Of a DNA stretch of 50,457 nucleotides, positions 18,334 to 26,551 are shown one piece after another; within the stretch, counting starts at the first letter, position 1; each line of letters begins with the position of its first letter. The translations under genes and the position numbers were made by a program. Location: NCBI GenBank assembly GCA_029263375.1, contig JAJCXP010000230.1:1-50457 (forward strand), given 5' to 3'. Origin of the DNA: Acidobacteriota bacterium. GTDB taxonomy: Bacteria > Acidobacteriota > Thermoanaerobaculia > Multivoradales > JAHEKO01. The notes below the pieces were generated by a model, which ran no database searches, was not told the DNA's origin, and saw only the letters and a program-made list of their open reading frames with translations.

Positions 18334-19470
18334 TTAGAGAACTCCCGAAACGAAGAGGAGCAGAATCGGTAGTCCGTAGAAGAACATCACAATATAGATC
18401 CCGGCAAGCACCCGGTTCCGGGCGCCGAGGCGACCCAGGGCGCGTGCCAGCGCCAGCGGGATCGCCCGCATCGGCGGCGGGACGTAGATCAACAGCGTCG
18501 CGGTCAGGTTGAATATCAGGTGCGCGAGCGCCACGGTGAGCGCGGCGGGCTCCCCGGTCGCCAACGCGGCGAACATGGCCGTGATCGTGGTGCCGATGTT
18601 GGCGCCGACCGTGAACGGAAAGGCGCGCTCGAGCGTGACCACGCCGGCGCCGACCAGCGGCACCATCACCGAGGTCGTGATCGAGCTGCTCTGAACCATC
18701 ACGGTCATCGCCAGGCCCGCCAGGATCGCGACTATCGGTGAGCGGAACAGCGTCCGGTGGAGGGTCTGCTCGGAGCGACCGCCGGCGAGGCCCTTCAAGA
18801 CGTCGACCAGGAGCTTCAAGCAGATGATGAGCAGAACGATGCCGAGCGCCAGGGTTATCGTGCCGGACTCGCCGGTCAGGCCGACGATCCACTCGGCCAC
18901 CGGTCGCACCAACTCCTTGATCGGGTTGAGCAGGTTGATGCCGCCGGTGCCCTCGAGCAGCTGCTCCAACCGGCCGGCTGTCTTGGCCAGGAAGCCGGTG
19001 GTGATCTCGAGCGGCAACAGGATGAGCACACCCATCCAGTTGAAGAAGTCGTGGACGGTCGCCCCGGCGAAAGCGCGCTGGAACTCCTCGCGGCGCGAGA
19101 CGTGAGCCAGCGAGACGATCGTATTGGTCACCGAGGTGCCGATGTTGGCGCCCATGATGATCGGGATCGCGCCGTCGATGGTGAGCGCGCCGGCGGCGAC
19201 CAGGCCGACCGTCATCGAGGTCGTGGTGGAAGAGCTCTGGACCAGGGTGGTGGCCAGGATGCCGATGAACAGGCCGACGAACGGGTTCGAGGTGCGCTCG
19301 ATCAGCGTCTCGGCAAACCCCTTGCCGAACAGCTTGAACGCCAGGCCCATCAGGTCGAGCCCGAGAAAGAACCCCAGCAGCAGCGCCACGAGCGCTGCGA
19401 GCTTCAGGTAGGTGGCGGTTGACGATCCGCCGGATTGCGCCTCGAGCTTTCGCGTCACACGGTGCCCCAA
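18334..19470 (-). CDS. Na+/phosphate symporter (PNaS family)
   Basis: The 378-residue inner-membrane protein has two inverted NptA-type repeats, each with the QSSS signature: VQSSSTTTSMTVGLV in the first and VQSSSITTSVMVPLV in the second. Each is followed by a Gly/Ala-rich segment with GANIGT (MGANIGTSVTNT; VGANIGTTITAM). These motifs form the substrate and sodium site of the Na/Pi cotransporter family. The fused C-terminal PhoU domain found in longer members is absent and is supplied by the next gene. The TTG start has AGGAG five bases upstream. It is divergent from the coiled-coil lipoprotein gene. Confidence 0.92.
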   Translation of the reverse strand: MGHRVTRKLEAQSGGSSTATYLKLAALVALLLGFFLGLDLMGLAFKLFGKGFAETLIERTSNPFVGLFIGILATTLVQSSSTTTSMTVGLVAAGALTIDGAIPIIMGANIGTSVTNTIVSLAHVSRREEFQRAFAGATVHDFFNWMGVLILLPLEITTGFLAKTAGRLEQLLEGTGGINLLNPIKELVRPVAEWIVGLTGESGTITLALGIVLLIICLKLLVDVLKGLAGGRSEQTLHRTLFRSPIVAILAGLAMTVMVQSSSITTSVMVPLVGAGVVTLERAFPFTVGANIGTTITAMFAALATGEPAALTVALAHLIFNLTATLLIYVPPPMRAIPLALARALGRLGARNRVLAGIYIVMFFYGLPILLLFVSGVL

Positions 19471-19546
19471 TCAGCTCCTGCTGTCGACATGCGGCGGGCA
19501 GCCTAGCACGACGAAATGTGACCCGTCTCTGACAGAATGCGGAGCC

Positions 19547-20521
19547 ATGACCGTGGCCAGAAGACCGTCGTCGACCCCCGCCCTCGCCGTGGCGATCGCC
19601 CTCGCCGCTACCCTAGTCGTCACCACCGGCTGCGGCAAGAAGGTCGCCGAGCTGGAGAACAAGGTCGCGCAGCTCGAGCAGGAGCGCGACGAGCTCCAAC
19701 AGTTCGTCAGCGATCAGGATCAGCACGCGATCGAGATCGCCAACGCGGTCGACGACGTGCTGACCCGGGTGACCGAGATCACCGCCCGTCAGGGCAAGCT
19801 TCGGGTGCAGGCGCACGAGGCCGAGTCGGGCTCCTCGGGCGAGGTGTCGACCGTCCGCGACACGATCCTCGAGGAGATCGCCTGGCTCGATGTCGAGCTG
19901 GCAGAGAACCGCGAGCGTCTCGCCGAGCTCACCGAGCAGGTGGCGAAGCTCGAAGGTGCCGGCAGCCGGCAGACGGCGCGCATCGTTCAGCTCGAGAAGA
20001 TGATCGACTCGCAGGAGCTTGCGATCAAGGACCTGCGGTTGGACGCCGATCGGCTCGAGGCGCGATCAGCGGTTCTGTTGGCCGAGAAGAATCAGGTAGA
20101 GGAAGAGAAGCTGATCGCCGAGAGCCAGCTCGAGGCGCTCGCGGGCGATCACGAGGCGCTGCGCTCCGAGTTCGACGCGCTCGAGGGCGACGTCGGCAAG
20201 GGGTTCGTTCTGGTCGGCGACAAGAAGCGGATCAAGGAGCTCAAGAAGGTCGACATCCTGCAGGACCGCGGCAAGCTGGTGGTCGCGGGCTCGGCTCTGG
20301 AGTCGAACGAGTCCGCCGCCGAGCACTTCAAGGTGGTCTCGGTCGTTGCGCGCGAGATCCGTCTCGGCCAGGTCAGCGAGAAGCTCGAGATCCTGTCTCC
20401 GCACCGCGAGCAGGGGCAGAACTTCTGGATCGAGAAGAAGGGTGAGGACGTCTTTCTGATGATCCGCGATCCGGGTCTGTTCTGGGGCGCCTCGCATTAT
20501 CTGATCTTGCGCGAGCGATAG
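19547..20521 (+). CDS. Coiled-coil lipoprotein
   Basis: The protein has 324 residues. A signal peptide ends in TTGC with Cys at residue 29, indicating lipid attachment. From about residue 33 to 230 there are near-continuous heptads (VAELENKVAQLEQERDELQQ and several similar stretches), predicted to form a long coiled coil. The last 90 residues are globular (FKVVSVVAREIRLGQVSEKL, then FWIEKKGEDVFLMIRDPGLF) and match no family I recognise. A GTG six bases in (19553) has better spacing to GGAG at 19541 and is an alternative start. It precedes the Ser/Thr kinase gene by 81 bases in the same direction, so a shared envelope function is possible but unproven. Confidence 0.75.
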   Translation: MTVARRPSSTPALAVAIALAATLVVTTGCGKKVAELENKVAQLEQERDELQQFVSDQDQHAIEIANAVDDVLTRVTEITARQGKLRVQAHEAESGSSGEVSTVRDTILEEIAWLDVELAENRERLAELTEQVAKLEGAGSRQTARIVQLEKMIDSQELAIKDLRLDADRLEARSAVLLAEKNQVEEEKLIAESQLEALAGDHEALRSEFDALEGDVGKGFVLVGDKKRIKELKKVDILQDRGKLVVAGSALESNESAAEHFKVVSVVAREIRLGQVSEKLEILSPHREQGQNFWIEKKGEDVFLMIRDPGLFWGASHYLILRER

Positions 20522-20584
20522 TCGCGGCCGAGCCCGCGCGAGCGGTGGTCGCGGCGCCTGTGCGTCGCCTGGAGCGCGCTGCGC

Positions 20585-20590
20585 TAGACT
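20585..20590 (+). promoter_or_regulatory. Possible -10 box (TAGACT) close to kinase start
   Basis: TAGACT is the same hexamer as in the tRNA-Ala promoter and lies 12 bases before the ATG at 20603, implying a leader of about five bases. No convincing -35 is seen. Confidence 0.35.
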
Positions 20591-20602
20591 GGCTGCCTGC
20601 CC

Positions 20603-22774
20603 ATGGCGGTCCCTGATTTCGAGCGTATCGAGGGTAAGTACGAGATCCTCGACAAGCTGAGTGAGGGCGGGATGGGCGCGGTCTACCGGGTCCGTCACCG
20701 CTTGCTCGACGAGCTGCGCGTGGTGAAGGTCATCCGCCCACAGCTGGAGGGCGACGCCAAGCTGCGCGACCGCTTCCTGCGCGAGGCGCGCTCGGCGGTT
20801 CGGTTGCGCCACCCGAACATCGCCACCCTGCACGACTTCACGATCGACGACGAAGGCGTCGCCTTCATGGTGATGGAGTTCATCAACGGCGAAGACCTGA
20901 AGCGAGTGGTCGCACGGCACGAACGGCTGCCGATCGGCCTGGGTCTCGAGGTCGGTGTTCAGACCCTACGCGCCCTCCAGTATCTGCACACGCAGAATTT
21001 CATTCATCGCGACATCTCGCCCGACAACCTGATGCTCTGCCGCGATCCGGAAGAGAGGCTGCTGGTCAAGCTGATCGATCTCGGCGTCGCCAAGTCGCTC
21101 GAAGGCTCCGAGGAGCTGACCCGCGACGGCATGTTCATCGGCAAGTTCAAGTACGGTGCGCCCGAGCAGTTCGGTGGCGCGGGGCTCGAGGTCGATCAGC
21201 GCACCGATCTCTACTCGCTCGGCGTGGCGCTCTACGAGGTCCTGACCGGCGTGCACCCCATTCCCGGCGACAACGAGCGCGAGATCGTCGGCGGGCACCT
21301 CTTTCACCCGCCGCGTGGGTTCGATGAGACCGATGCCGACGGCAGGCTGCCCGAGGCACTGCGGTCGTCGCTCCTCAGGGCGATGGAGAAGACGCCGGAC
21401 GACCGCTTCCAGACCGCCGCCGAGTTCGGCCAGACGCTGCGCGACATTCAGCAAGACTGGGAGGATCAGGGCGAGGACTCCTTCATCGATCTCCAGACCA
21501 CCGAGATCGGTGGCGACGGCGGGTCGGCAGACCTGTCGACCCAGCGCCGGCTCGACTACCAGTTCGCCCCCGACGTCACGCCGCCGCCGGTCGCCGGGGT
21601 AAGGGTCGTGAGCCGCGCCGGTGACGACGACGTGACCGTCGCGACCGCGGCGCCGGCGTTCGGTCCGGGCAGCGGACCTACCCGAATCGTCCTCGCGACG
21701 ATCTTCGTCGCGTTGGTGGGATTGATCGCGTACCTGGTTCTACGCGAGCCGGCCGAGCTGGCCGAGTCGGCCGAACCGAGCGTCGAAGACTCACTCGAGT
21801 CGAGGGCGGCTCTCGAAGTGGTCGCGCCGGCGGCCGAAGATCTGTCGGATCGGAGCATCGACTTGCCCGCCGAGGATCCTCCGGTTACGACAGTCGAGCC
21901 CGCCGCTCCGGCCGCCGAGCCCACTCGTCCCGTACCTCGGGCTCCCGCCCAGCCTTCGGCGGCGGAGTTGCGCGCCGGCACGCTCGTTAGTGAGGCTCGA
22001 GCCTTCTACCGGCAGGGCAAGGACCGCGAGACCCTGGAGCGCCTGCGGGCCGCGTTCGCGCTGGCGCCCAGTGACGAAGCTGGTCTACGGCTCCTGGGCG
22101 AGCTCGCCCGGAGCGCCGAGAGCAAGGCCGCCCGCGCCCGCCGGGGAGCAGAGACGGCCGCCGTGCCGGGTCGAGCGGTCGCGGAGCTCTCTCGCGCCAT
22201 CGGCGCGCAAGGCAGCGCCGCCGAGCATCTCGCCGCCGGCCGTCTCGAGCGCGCGATCGAGGGGTTCTGGTCGAGCACCGAGCTGTTCGCCGAGGCGGGC
22301 CGCGCCGCCGAGGAGGCGGTTCTTCGGGAGACCGCCGCGGCCGCTCAGGAAGAGGCGGATCGACGGGCGGTCGCCGAGCGTGCGGCGCAAACGGAGCGCG
22401 AGCGTCAGAGCCGAGCGCAGGTGCCGCCGCCGACTCCGCGGGCGCCGGTGGACGAGGTCCCGGCGATTCTGGAGCTGATCGACGCCTTCGCTCGCGCTCA
22501 CGGGGCGCTCGACATCGGCGCGGTACGCGCGCTCTGGCCTGCGCTCCGCGGCGGCCGACTGCGCGCGCTGACCGATTCGTTCGAGGGCGCGCGCGAGATC
22601 GAGATGAAGATCTCGGAGTGTGTTGTTCAGGCGACCGGCACCACCGCGGTCGCGCGCTGCGCCCTTACCCAGAGCTATCGACCGAAGCGCGGCACGCGCC
22701 AGTCGATCGAGCGTGAGGTGACCCTGCAACTCGCCAAGGTCAGCGACCGTTGGCAGATCGAGGACTACACCTGA
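20603..22774 (+). CDS. Transmembrane Ser/Thr protein kinase with C-terminal NTF2-like domain
   Basis: The 723-residue protein has a Hanks-type kinase domain at 13-280: glycine loop LSEGGMGAVY, Lys42 in VVKV, catalytic HRDISPDN at 135-142, DLG at 159-161 where most kinases have DFG, and APEQ at 186-189. One membrane helix (361-381) places the Ala/Glu/Arg-rich C-terminal half outside. Its last 100 residues (IDAFARAHGALDIGAVRALW to WQIEDYT) look like an NTF2/SnoaL-type fold, a ligand-binding or dimerisation module in many such proteins. It differs from the island kinases in lacking a propeller. The stop overlaps the start of the next gene (TGATG). It forms an apparent operon with an outer-membrane barrel and a histidine kinase. 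Confidence 0.92.
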   Translation: MAVPDFERIEGKYEILDKLSEGGMGAVYRVRHRLLDELRVVKVIRPQLEGDAKLRDRFLREARSAVRLRHPNIATLHDFTIDDEGVAFMVMEFINGEDLKRVVARHERLPIGLGLEVGVQTLRALQYLHTQNFIHRDISPDNLMLCRDPEERLLVKLIDLGVAKSLEGSEELTRDGMFIGKFKYGAPEQFGGAGLEVDQRTDLYSLGVALYEVLTGVHPIPGDNEREIVGGHLFHPPRGFDETDADGRLPEALRSSLLRAMEKTPDDRFQTAAEFGQTLRDIQQDWEDQGEDSFIDLQTTEIGGDGGSADLSTQRRLDYQFAPDVTPPPVAGVRVVSRAGDDDVTVATAAPAFGPGSGPTRIVLATIFVALVGLIAYLVLREPAELAESAEPSVEDSLESRAALEVVAPAAEDLSDRSIDLPAEDPPVTTVEPAAPAAEPTRPVPRAPAQPSAAELRAGTLVSEARAFYRQGKDRETLERLRAAFALAPSDEAGLRLLGELARSAESKAARARRGAETAAVPGRAVAELSRAIGAQGSAAEHLAAGRLERAIEGFWSSTELFAEAGRAAEEAVLRETAAAAQEEADRRAVAERAAQTERERQSRAQVPPPTPRAPVDEVPAILELIDAFARAHGALDIGAVRALWPALRGGRLRALTDSFEGAREIEMKISECVVQATGTTAVARCALTQSYRPKRGTRQSIEREVTLQLAKVSDRWQIEDYT

Positions 22775-24144
22775 TGAAACGGACCCTGCATCTCGTGTCA
22801 ACGTGCCTCACCGTTCTCGTACTCCTGCCGACCCTGCTGAGCGCGCAGCAGCGCGGCGGGCTCGCCTTGCTGCTCCGCGACCTGCTCTCGGTGATCGAGC
22901 TCGACAACACCACCCATGAGGCTCATTTCATCGGTGGTGAGCAGCTCGATGCGCTGAGCGGCGCTTTCATCGCCGCCGTCGGCCCGCAGCTCGCCACCGT
23001 GCCTCTGGGCTCTCCGGGCGGCGGGCTCAGCTTCACGTTCGATGAGCGGACCGGAGCTTTCCTGCGCTCGAGCGAGGTGTTCGGTTCGATCTACTCGGAG
23101 CGCGCGTTGACCGTCGGGCGCTCGAAATGGAACGCGGGCATCAGCTTTCAGTCGGCGGAGTACGACAGCTTCGGCGACTTTCAGCTCGGCAACGGCGACA
23201 TCCGCTTCCAGCTGCGTCATCAGGACGTCGCGCCGATCGCCGAGTTCGGCAACCCCGAGCTCGAGGAGGACGTGATCGGGGCGGCGCTGGCGATCGAGCT
23301 CTCGACCGAGACCACGGTGTTGTTCTTCACCTACGGCATCAGCGACAAGTTCGACGTTTCGGTGGCGGTGCCGTTCGTCTCGGTCGACATGGTCGCACGC
23401 GCCGATCTGGAGATCCTGCGCCTCGAGTCGGAGTGTGCCAATCCGGAGCTGGCGGGCGAGGAGAACTGCACCCACCGGTTCCCGCTGAGCAGCCCCGATC
23501 TGGTGAGAACGGGCGACGCGACGGCGTTCGTCGCCCGCGGCGGGAGCGCCTCCGGGATCGGCGACATCGTGGTGCGCGGCAAGTACCGGTTTCGCGATGC
23601 TCCCGGCGGTGGCATGGCCTTCGGTGTCGACCTGCGACTCGCCACCGGTGAAGAGGAGGAGCTGATTGGCACGGGCGGTACCTCGACAAGACTGTTTCTC
23701 GTCGGCTCGCGCGAGTGGGACAAGTTGTCGCCTCACTTCAACCTCGGCTACACCTTCTCGAACGCCGGCGGCGATCTGATCACGGCGCTTTCCGACGAGA
23801 TCAACTACAGCTTCGGCATGCTCTACGCCGCGACGCCGCGGGTCACCATCGGCGCAGACTTCGTCGGCCGCCAGCTGCTCGACGCGCCGTCGTTCGTGCC
23901 CGGCATCGAGAACTTCAATCTGAATCAGGGCTCGCCCGACGATCGGAGCGGTGGGCTGCCGGTCTTTCTGCCCAACCTTCAGGCGACCACCGACGACATA
24001 GACGTTCTGCTCGGCGCGTTCGGCGTCCGGTTCAACCCGACCGGGAATCTCCTCGTCTCGCTCAACATCGTGAGCTCGCTCTCGAACGATGGGCTCGAGG
24101 ACGAGGATCTGATCCCGGTCCTGGCTGTGGACTACAGCTTCTAG
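22774..24144 (+). CDS. Outer-membrane barrel protein, phenol-degradation MetA-like/transporter family
   Basis: The protein has 456 residues. A signal peptide (TLHLVSTCLTVLVLLPTLLS, cleaved near AQQ) precedes a beta-rich region with the segment FFTYGISDKFDVSVAVPFVS and strand pairs such as GIGDIVVRGKYRFRD and LSPHFNLGYTFSNAGGD. These patterns resemble the MetA-pathway/outer-membrane transporter-like family (Pfam Phenol_MetA_deg), often annotated only as transporter. The C-terminus PVLAVDYSF ends in Phe as expected for an outer-membrane barrel. Its ATG overlaps the kinase stop codon by one base, indicating coupled translation. The next gene starts one base after its stop. Function unknown; envelope location likely. 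Confidence 0.75.
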   Translation: MKRTLHLVSTCLTVLVLLPTLLSAQQRGGLALLLRDLLSVIELDNTTHEAHFIGGEQLDALSGAFIAAVGPQLATVPLGSPGGGLSFTFDERTGAFLRSSEVFGSIYSERALTVGRSKWNAGISFQSAEYDSFGDFQLGNGDIRFQLRHQDVAPIAEFGNPELEEDVIGAALAIELSTETTVLFFTYGISDKFDVSVAVPFVSVDMVARADLEILRLESECANPELAGEENCTHRFPLSSPDLVRTGDATAFVARGGSASGIGDIVVRGKYRFRDAPGGGMAFGVDLRLATGEEEELIGTGGTSTRLFLVGSREWDKLSPHFNLGYTFSNAGGDLITALSDEINYSFGMLYAATPRVTIGADFVGRQLLDAPSFVPGIENFNLNQGSPDDRSGGLPVFLPNLQATTDDIDVLLGAFGVRFNPTGNLLVSLNIVSSLSNDGLEDEDLIPVLAVDYSF

Positions 24145-24145
24145 G

Positions 24146-25459
24146 ATGCCCAAGGGCAAGGGAAGACGGCGCCGCCCAGTCGCGGACTACCGACGACACT
24201 TCATAACCCTGCCGAACTTCCTTCGCCCGGAGAGGTTCGGCAGCAAGCTGGAGGAGGCCCGCGCGCGGAGCTTGGGGCCGGTGCTGGTGCTCACGTTCGT
24301 CCTCGCGGTAGTGGCGCTCACATCCTTGTTGGCCATGTCCCGGGCCGAGTCGCTGTGGCTCGTCCTGCCGATCTACTGCCTCCTGCTGGGCATGACGCTC
24401 ATCTCGGGCATCCTCCTGCGCAGTGGTCGGGTGCGCGCCGCGGGCATCGTCTACTCGCTGGGCGGCTGGCTGGTCACGATCGCCACCATGGTGACGTACG
24501 GCACGCTGATCAGCCATGTCATGGTCATCTCGGTGACCGTGGTCATCATCACCGGCTTCGTCTGGAGCGAGCGGGCCGCGGTGGCCATGGCGGTCACGTA
24601 CGCGCTGATCGGGCTGGCGGTCGGTTGGTTGCAGGAGGCCGGCCTCATCACCTTCGCCACCCGTCCGATCTTGTGGTGGCGCGTCTGGTTGGGCTTCACC
24701 GGCTCGCTCGGCGCCGCGAGCATCCTGTTGATCATCGGACTGCGGCGGATCCGCTCGGCCCTCGAAGAAGTCAGCGAGAGCGAGGCTCTGGCCCGGGCCT
24801 CCCGCGAGCGTCTGCGCCATCTCGCGGACCGACTCGAAGCCGTGCGCGAGGAGGAGCGCAAGAGCATCTCGAGGTTGGTGCACGACGAGCTCGGGCAGAC
24901 CCTGACCGCGCTCCGACTGGACCTTTCGCGAACGCAGGCGAGCGGAGAGGACGCCGCGCGCGGAGATGTCGCCACCATGATCGGCCACATCGATCACATG
25001 ATCGGCGTCGTGCGAAACCTGTCGGCGCGCCTGCGGCCGCACGTGCTCGACACGCTCGGCCTGACCGCGGCACTCGAGTGGGAAGCGGAGCGGTTCATCG
25101 AGCGCTCGGGCGTCAGCTGCTCGGTCGACTCCGACCTCGACGAACGGAAACTGTCGCTCGATCCCGATCTCGCGACCGCCGTCTTCCGGATCGTCCAGGA
25201 GGCGCTGACGAATATCGTTCGGCACTCCGAGGCCAGCCAGGTCACCATCCGCCTGCGCCGATCGAGAACGACGCTCGAGCTCGAAGTCCTCGACGACGGT
25301 CTGGGGATCCCCGAAGCCTCGATCTGGAATGCCGGGTCGAGCGGATTGATCGGCATTCGCGAGCGCGCCGGCACGTTCGACGGTACGGTCGAGATCGGAC
25401 GGCGTCCCGAGGGTGGAACCCGCCTCGCCGCGCGATTTCCGCTTCGAGAGTTCTCGTAG
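24146..25459 (+). CDS. NarX/DesK-type sensor histidine kinase
   Basis: The 437-residue protein has six predicted membrane helices between about 45 and 200, then a coiled linker. A HisKA_3 domain follows with H246 in SRLVHDELGQTLTALRLD. The HATPase domain shows an N box (EALTNIVRHSEASQV), a DDGLGIP motif and a final GLIGIRERAGTFDGTVEI. This class usually pairs with a LuxR/NarL-type response regulator, but none lies next to it here, so it is an orphan in this window. It starts one base after the barrel gene stop and is the last protein gene before tRNA-Ala. The six-helix sensor has no recognisable extracytoplasmic domain. Confidence 0.9.
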   Translation: MPKGKGRRRRPVADYRRHFITLPNFLRPERFGSKLEEARARSLGPVLVLTFVLAVVALTSLLAMSRAESLWLVLPIYCLLLGMTLISGILLRSGRVRAAGIVYSLGGWLVTIATMVTYGTLISHVMVISVTVVIITGFVWSERAAVAMAVTYALIGLAVGWLQEAGLITFATRPILWWRVWLGFTGSLGAASILLIIGLRRIRSALEEVSESEALARASRERLRHLADRLEAVREEERKSISRLVHDELGQTLTALRLDLSRTQASGEDAARGDVATMIGHIDHMIGVVRNLSARLRPHVLDTLGLTAALEWEAERFIERSGVSCSVDSDLDERKLSLDPDLATAVFRIVQEALTNIVRHSEASQVTIRLRRSRTTLELEVLDDGLGIPEASIWNAGSSGLIGIRERAGTFDGTVEIGRRPEGGTRLAARFPLREFS

Positions 25460-25476
25460 CGACCTCCTGGCGGTCG

Positions 25477-25506
25477 TTGACACCCTCGCAGAGCGAGGGC
25501 TAGACT
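25477..25506 (+). promoter_or_regulatory. Promoter of tRNA-Ala with palindromic spacer
   Basis: A consensus -35 TTGACA (25477-25482) and -10 TAGACT (25501-25506) are 18 bases apart. The spacer contains CCCTCG-CAGAG-CGAGGG (25483-25499), a perfect inverted repeat. The expected start site near 25513 leaves a leader of about 40 bases before the tRNA. Confidence 0.75.
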
Positions 25507-25554
25507 TCCCGCCTTGCCCGCGGGCCGTCCGGTCCGCTCCCAAGCAGCACCTGT

Positions 25555-25630
25555 GGGGCCGTAGCTCAGTTGGGAGAGCGCCTGAATGGCATTCAGGAGG
25601 TCGACGGTTCGATCCCGTTCGGCTCCACCA
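25555..25630 (+). tRNA. tRNA-Ala (anticodon GGC)
   Basis: The gene is 76 bases with encoded CCA. The acceptor stem GGGGCCG pairs with CGGCTCC and contains the G3-U70 pair that identifies alanine tRNAs. The D arm is GCTC...GAGC, the anticodon stem CCTGA/TCAGG with loop ATGGCAT, and the T loop TTCGATC. The last 20 bases also form the left attachment-site repeat of the island. Confidence 0.97.
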
Positions 25631-25633
25631 ATC
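25611..25633 (+). repeat. Putative attL: 3' end of tRNA-Ala, 23-bp direct repeat
   Basis: These 23 bases, from GATCCC in the T arm through CCA to ATC, recur exactly at 41680-41702 in the same orientation. They lie at the typical crossover site of tyrosine-recombinase islands. Confidence 0.85.
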
Positions 25634-25651
25634 TTCCTCGGCTTCGGGTTC

Positions 25652-25670
25652 GCCGGCTATTGGAGCCGGC
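25652..25670 (+). terminator. Hairpin downstream of tRNA-Ala
   Basis: GCCGGCT-ATTGG-AGCCGGC is a perfect 7-bp stem with a 5-base loop, 21 bases after the tRNA 3' end. There is no T tract, so it may be a processing or termination structure. It lies inside the island boundary. Confidence 0.4.
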
Positions 25671-25776
25671 ACCCGGCAAATGAATTCGCCTGGGTGGTTC
25701 CCGCTGCGCGCTCCCTGAGGCAAGGCACGAGGCGATCGAATCCACAAGCCTGGGCGCTGCCGCGTGCCAGCCAGGA

Positions 25777-26187
25777 TCAGAACAGCAAGCGGTGATCTAC
25801 GCCTAGTGCACGGTACACGGGCGCAGCCCGTTGGTCGCGGCTCAACAGCAGCGCCCCGGCGCTGCGTGCGGTGGCGGCCACCAGCGCGTCGTAGATCGCG
25901 CCACCGGCCAGCCGGAGATCGCTGGCCTCCCGCAGTAGCTCCCTTTGACCATCCGAGTCGAGCGCCAACCACGGAAGATCGAATCGCCGGTTCAGGAATT
26001 CGAGTACCGGTGCAGGTGAGAGTCGGTGCGGCGGAGGCAGCCTCGTGAGAACAGAATAGGCTTCCAAGGCCACGTGTCCTGGCAGGCGGACATCCTTCTC
26101 GTCACGAAGGGCCGCGGCGGCCACCGGGTGGCCCTCGTGCCATGTCGCGAGCAGCGCGACGACAACGCTGGTGTCGAGGGCGATCAA
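25777..26187 (-). CDS. vapC: PIN-domain toxin, VapC family
   Basis: The 136-residue PIN-domain ribonuclease has its acidic metal site visible as D5 (MIALDTSVVV), E42 (VALEAYSVL), D100 (GAIYDALVAA) and D118 (LLSRDQRA). VapC toxins cleave tRNA or rRNA when not held by their antitoxin. The TTG start overlaps the stop of the AbrB-type gene as TTGA, indicating coupled translation with antitoxin first, as usual. It is the first gene inside the island next to attL and may help keep the island in the population. All catalytic residues are present, so it is likely active. Confidence 0.9.
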   Translation of the reverse strand: MIALDTSVVVALLATWHEGHPVAAAALRDEKDVRLPGHVALEAYSVLTRLPPPHRLSPAPVLEFLNRRFDLPWLALDSDGQRELLREASDLRLAGGAIYDALVAATARSAGALLLSRDQRAAPVYRALGVDHRLLF

Positions 26188-26429
26188 CGTCGAGAGCGCT
26201 CGAGTGTTGCCCGAACGATGTCGTCCGAGAGCGGCGGGAGCTCCTCCTCGGCGACGCCGACCAGCCCCTCCGGCCGATCCTCGAGCCGGATCTTCGTCGA
26301 CACGGGCTCGATCTCGATCCGCCCGTCGGCCTCACGGATCTCGAGGGCCTCGCCGGCGCTCAAGCCAAGGATGTCTCTGAGCGCCTTGGGTACGACAACG
26401 CGGCCGGCCTTGTCGATGGTAGTTTTCAT
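26184..26429 (-). CDS. vapB: AbrB/SpoVT-type antitoxin, VapB family
   Basis: The 81-residue protein has an N-terminal swapped-hairpin AbrB DNA-binding domain (TTIDKAGRVVVPKALRDILG, then GEALEIREADGRIEIEP) and a C-terminal tail (about 50-81) expected to thread across the VapC active site. It probably represses its own promoter. The ATG at 26429 is chosen over an upstream in-frame start at 26501 because the AbrB fold begins here and an extended -10 box lies six bases before it. No ribosome-binding site is seen, so the mRNA may be leaderless. Confidence 0.88.
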   Translation of the reverse strand: MKTTIDKAGRVVVPKALRDILGLSAGEALEIREADGRIEIEPVSTKIRLEDRPEGLVGVAEEELPPLSDDIVRATLERSRR

Positions 26430-26435
26430 GGTAGG

Positions 26436-26441
26436 AGAATA
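26436..26441 (-). promoter_or_regulatory. Extended -10 box of vapBC, leaderless arrangement
   Basis: On the minus strand TGGTATTCT (extended -10) is followed by CCTACC and then the vapB ATG. The expected transcription start coincides with the start codon. No convincing -35 is present, as often with extended -10 promoters. Confidence 0.5.
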
Positions 26442-26524
26442 CCACAACTGCGGCCAGAGCCGCCCCTCCTCTGTCGCCCCTAGGCAGGATTCGTGTGGCA
26501 CTTCAGAAAGTGCACTTCAGACAG

Positions 26525-26551
26525 GCTTCTCGATCTCCGCGAACCAGTTCT
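26525..26551 (-). pseudogene. Remnant of a kinase gene 3' end
   Basis: These 27 bases are identical to 26789-26815, which encode the C-terminal NWFAEIEK of kinase K1. Read on the minus strand the remnant gives KNWFAEIEKPV and then a stop. It is the trace of a duplicated or deleted kinase gene. Confidence 0.6.

Noticed and set aside
25634-25776. Search for an integrase gene next to attL
   Set aside because: The 143 bases between the tRNA and vapC hold only a hairpin, and no tyrosine or serine recombinase motif is seen elsewhere in the island.
24062-25972. 636-codon open frame on the minus strand across the histidine kinase gene and tRNA-Ala
   Set aside because: It is antisense to a well-supported histidine kinase and crosses the tRNA; composition is the Arg/Asp/Gln-rich pattern of GC-rich shadow frames, with no family motif.
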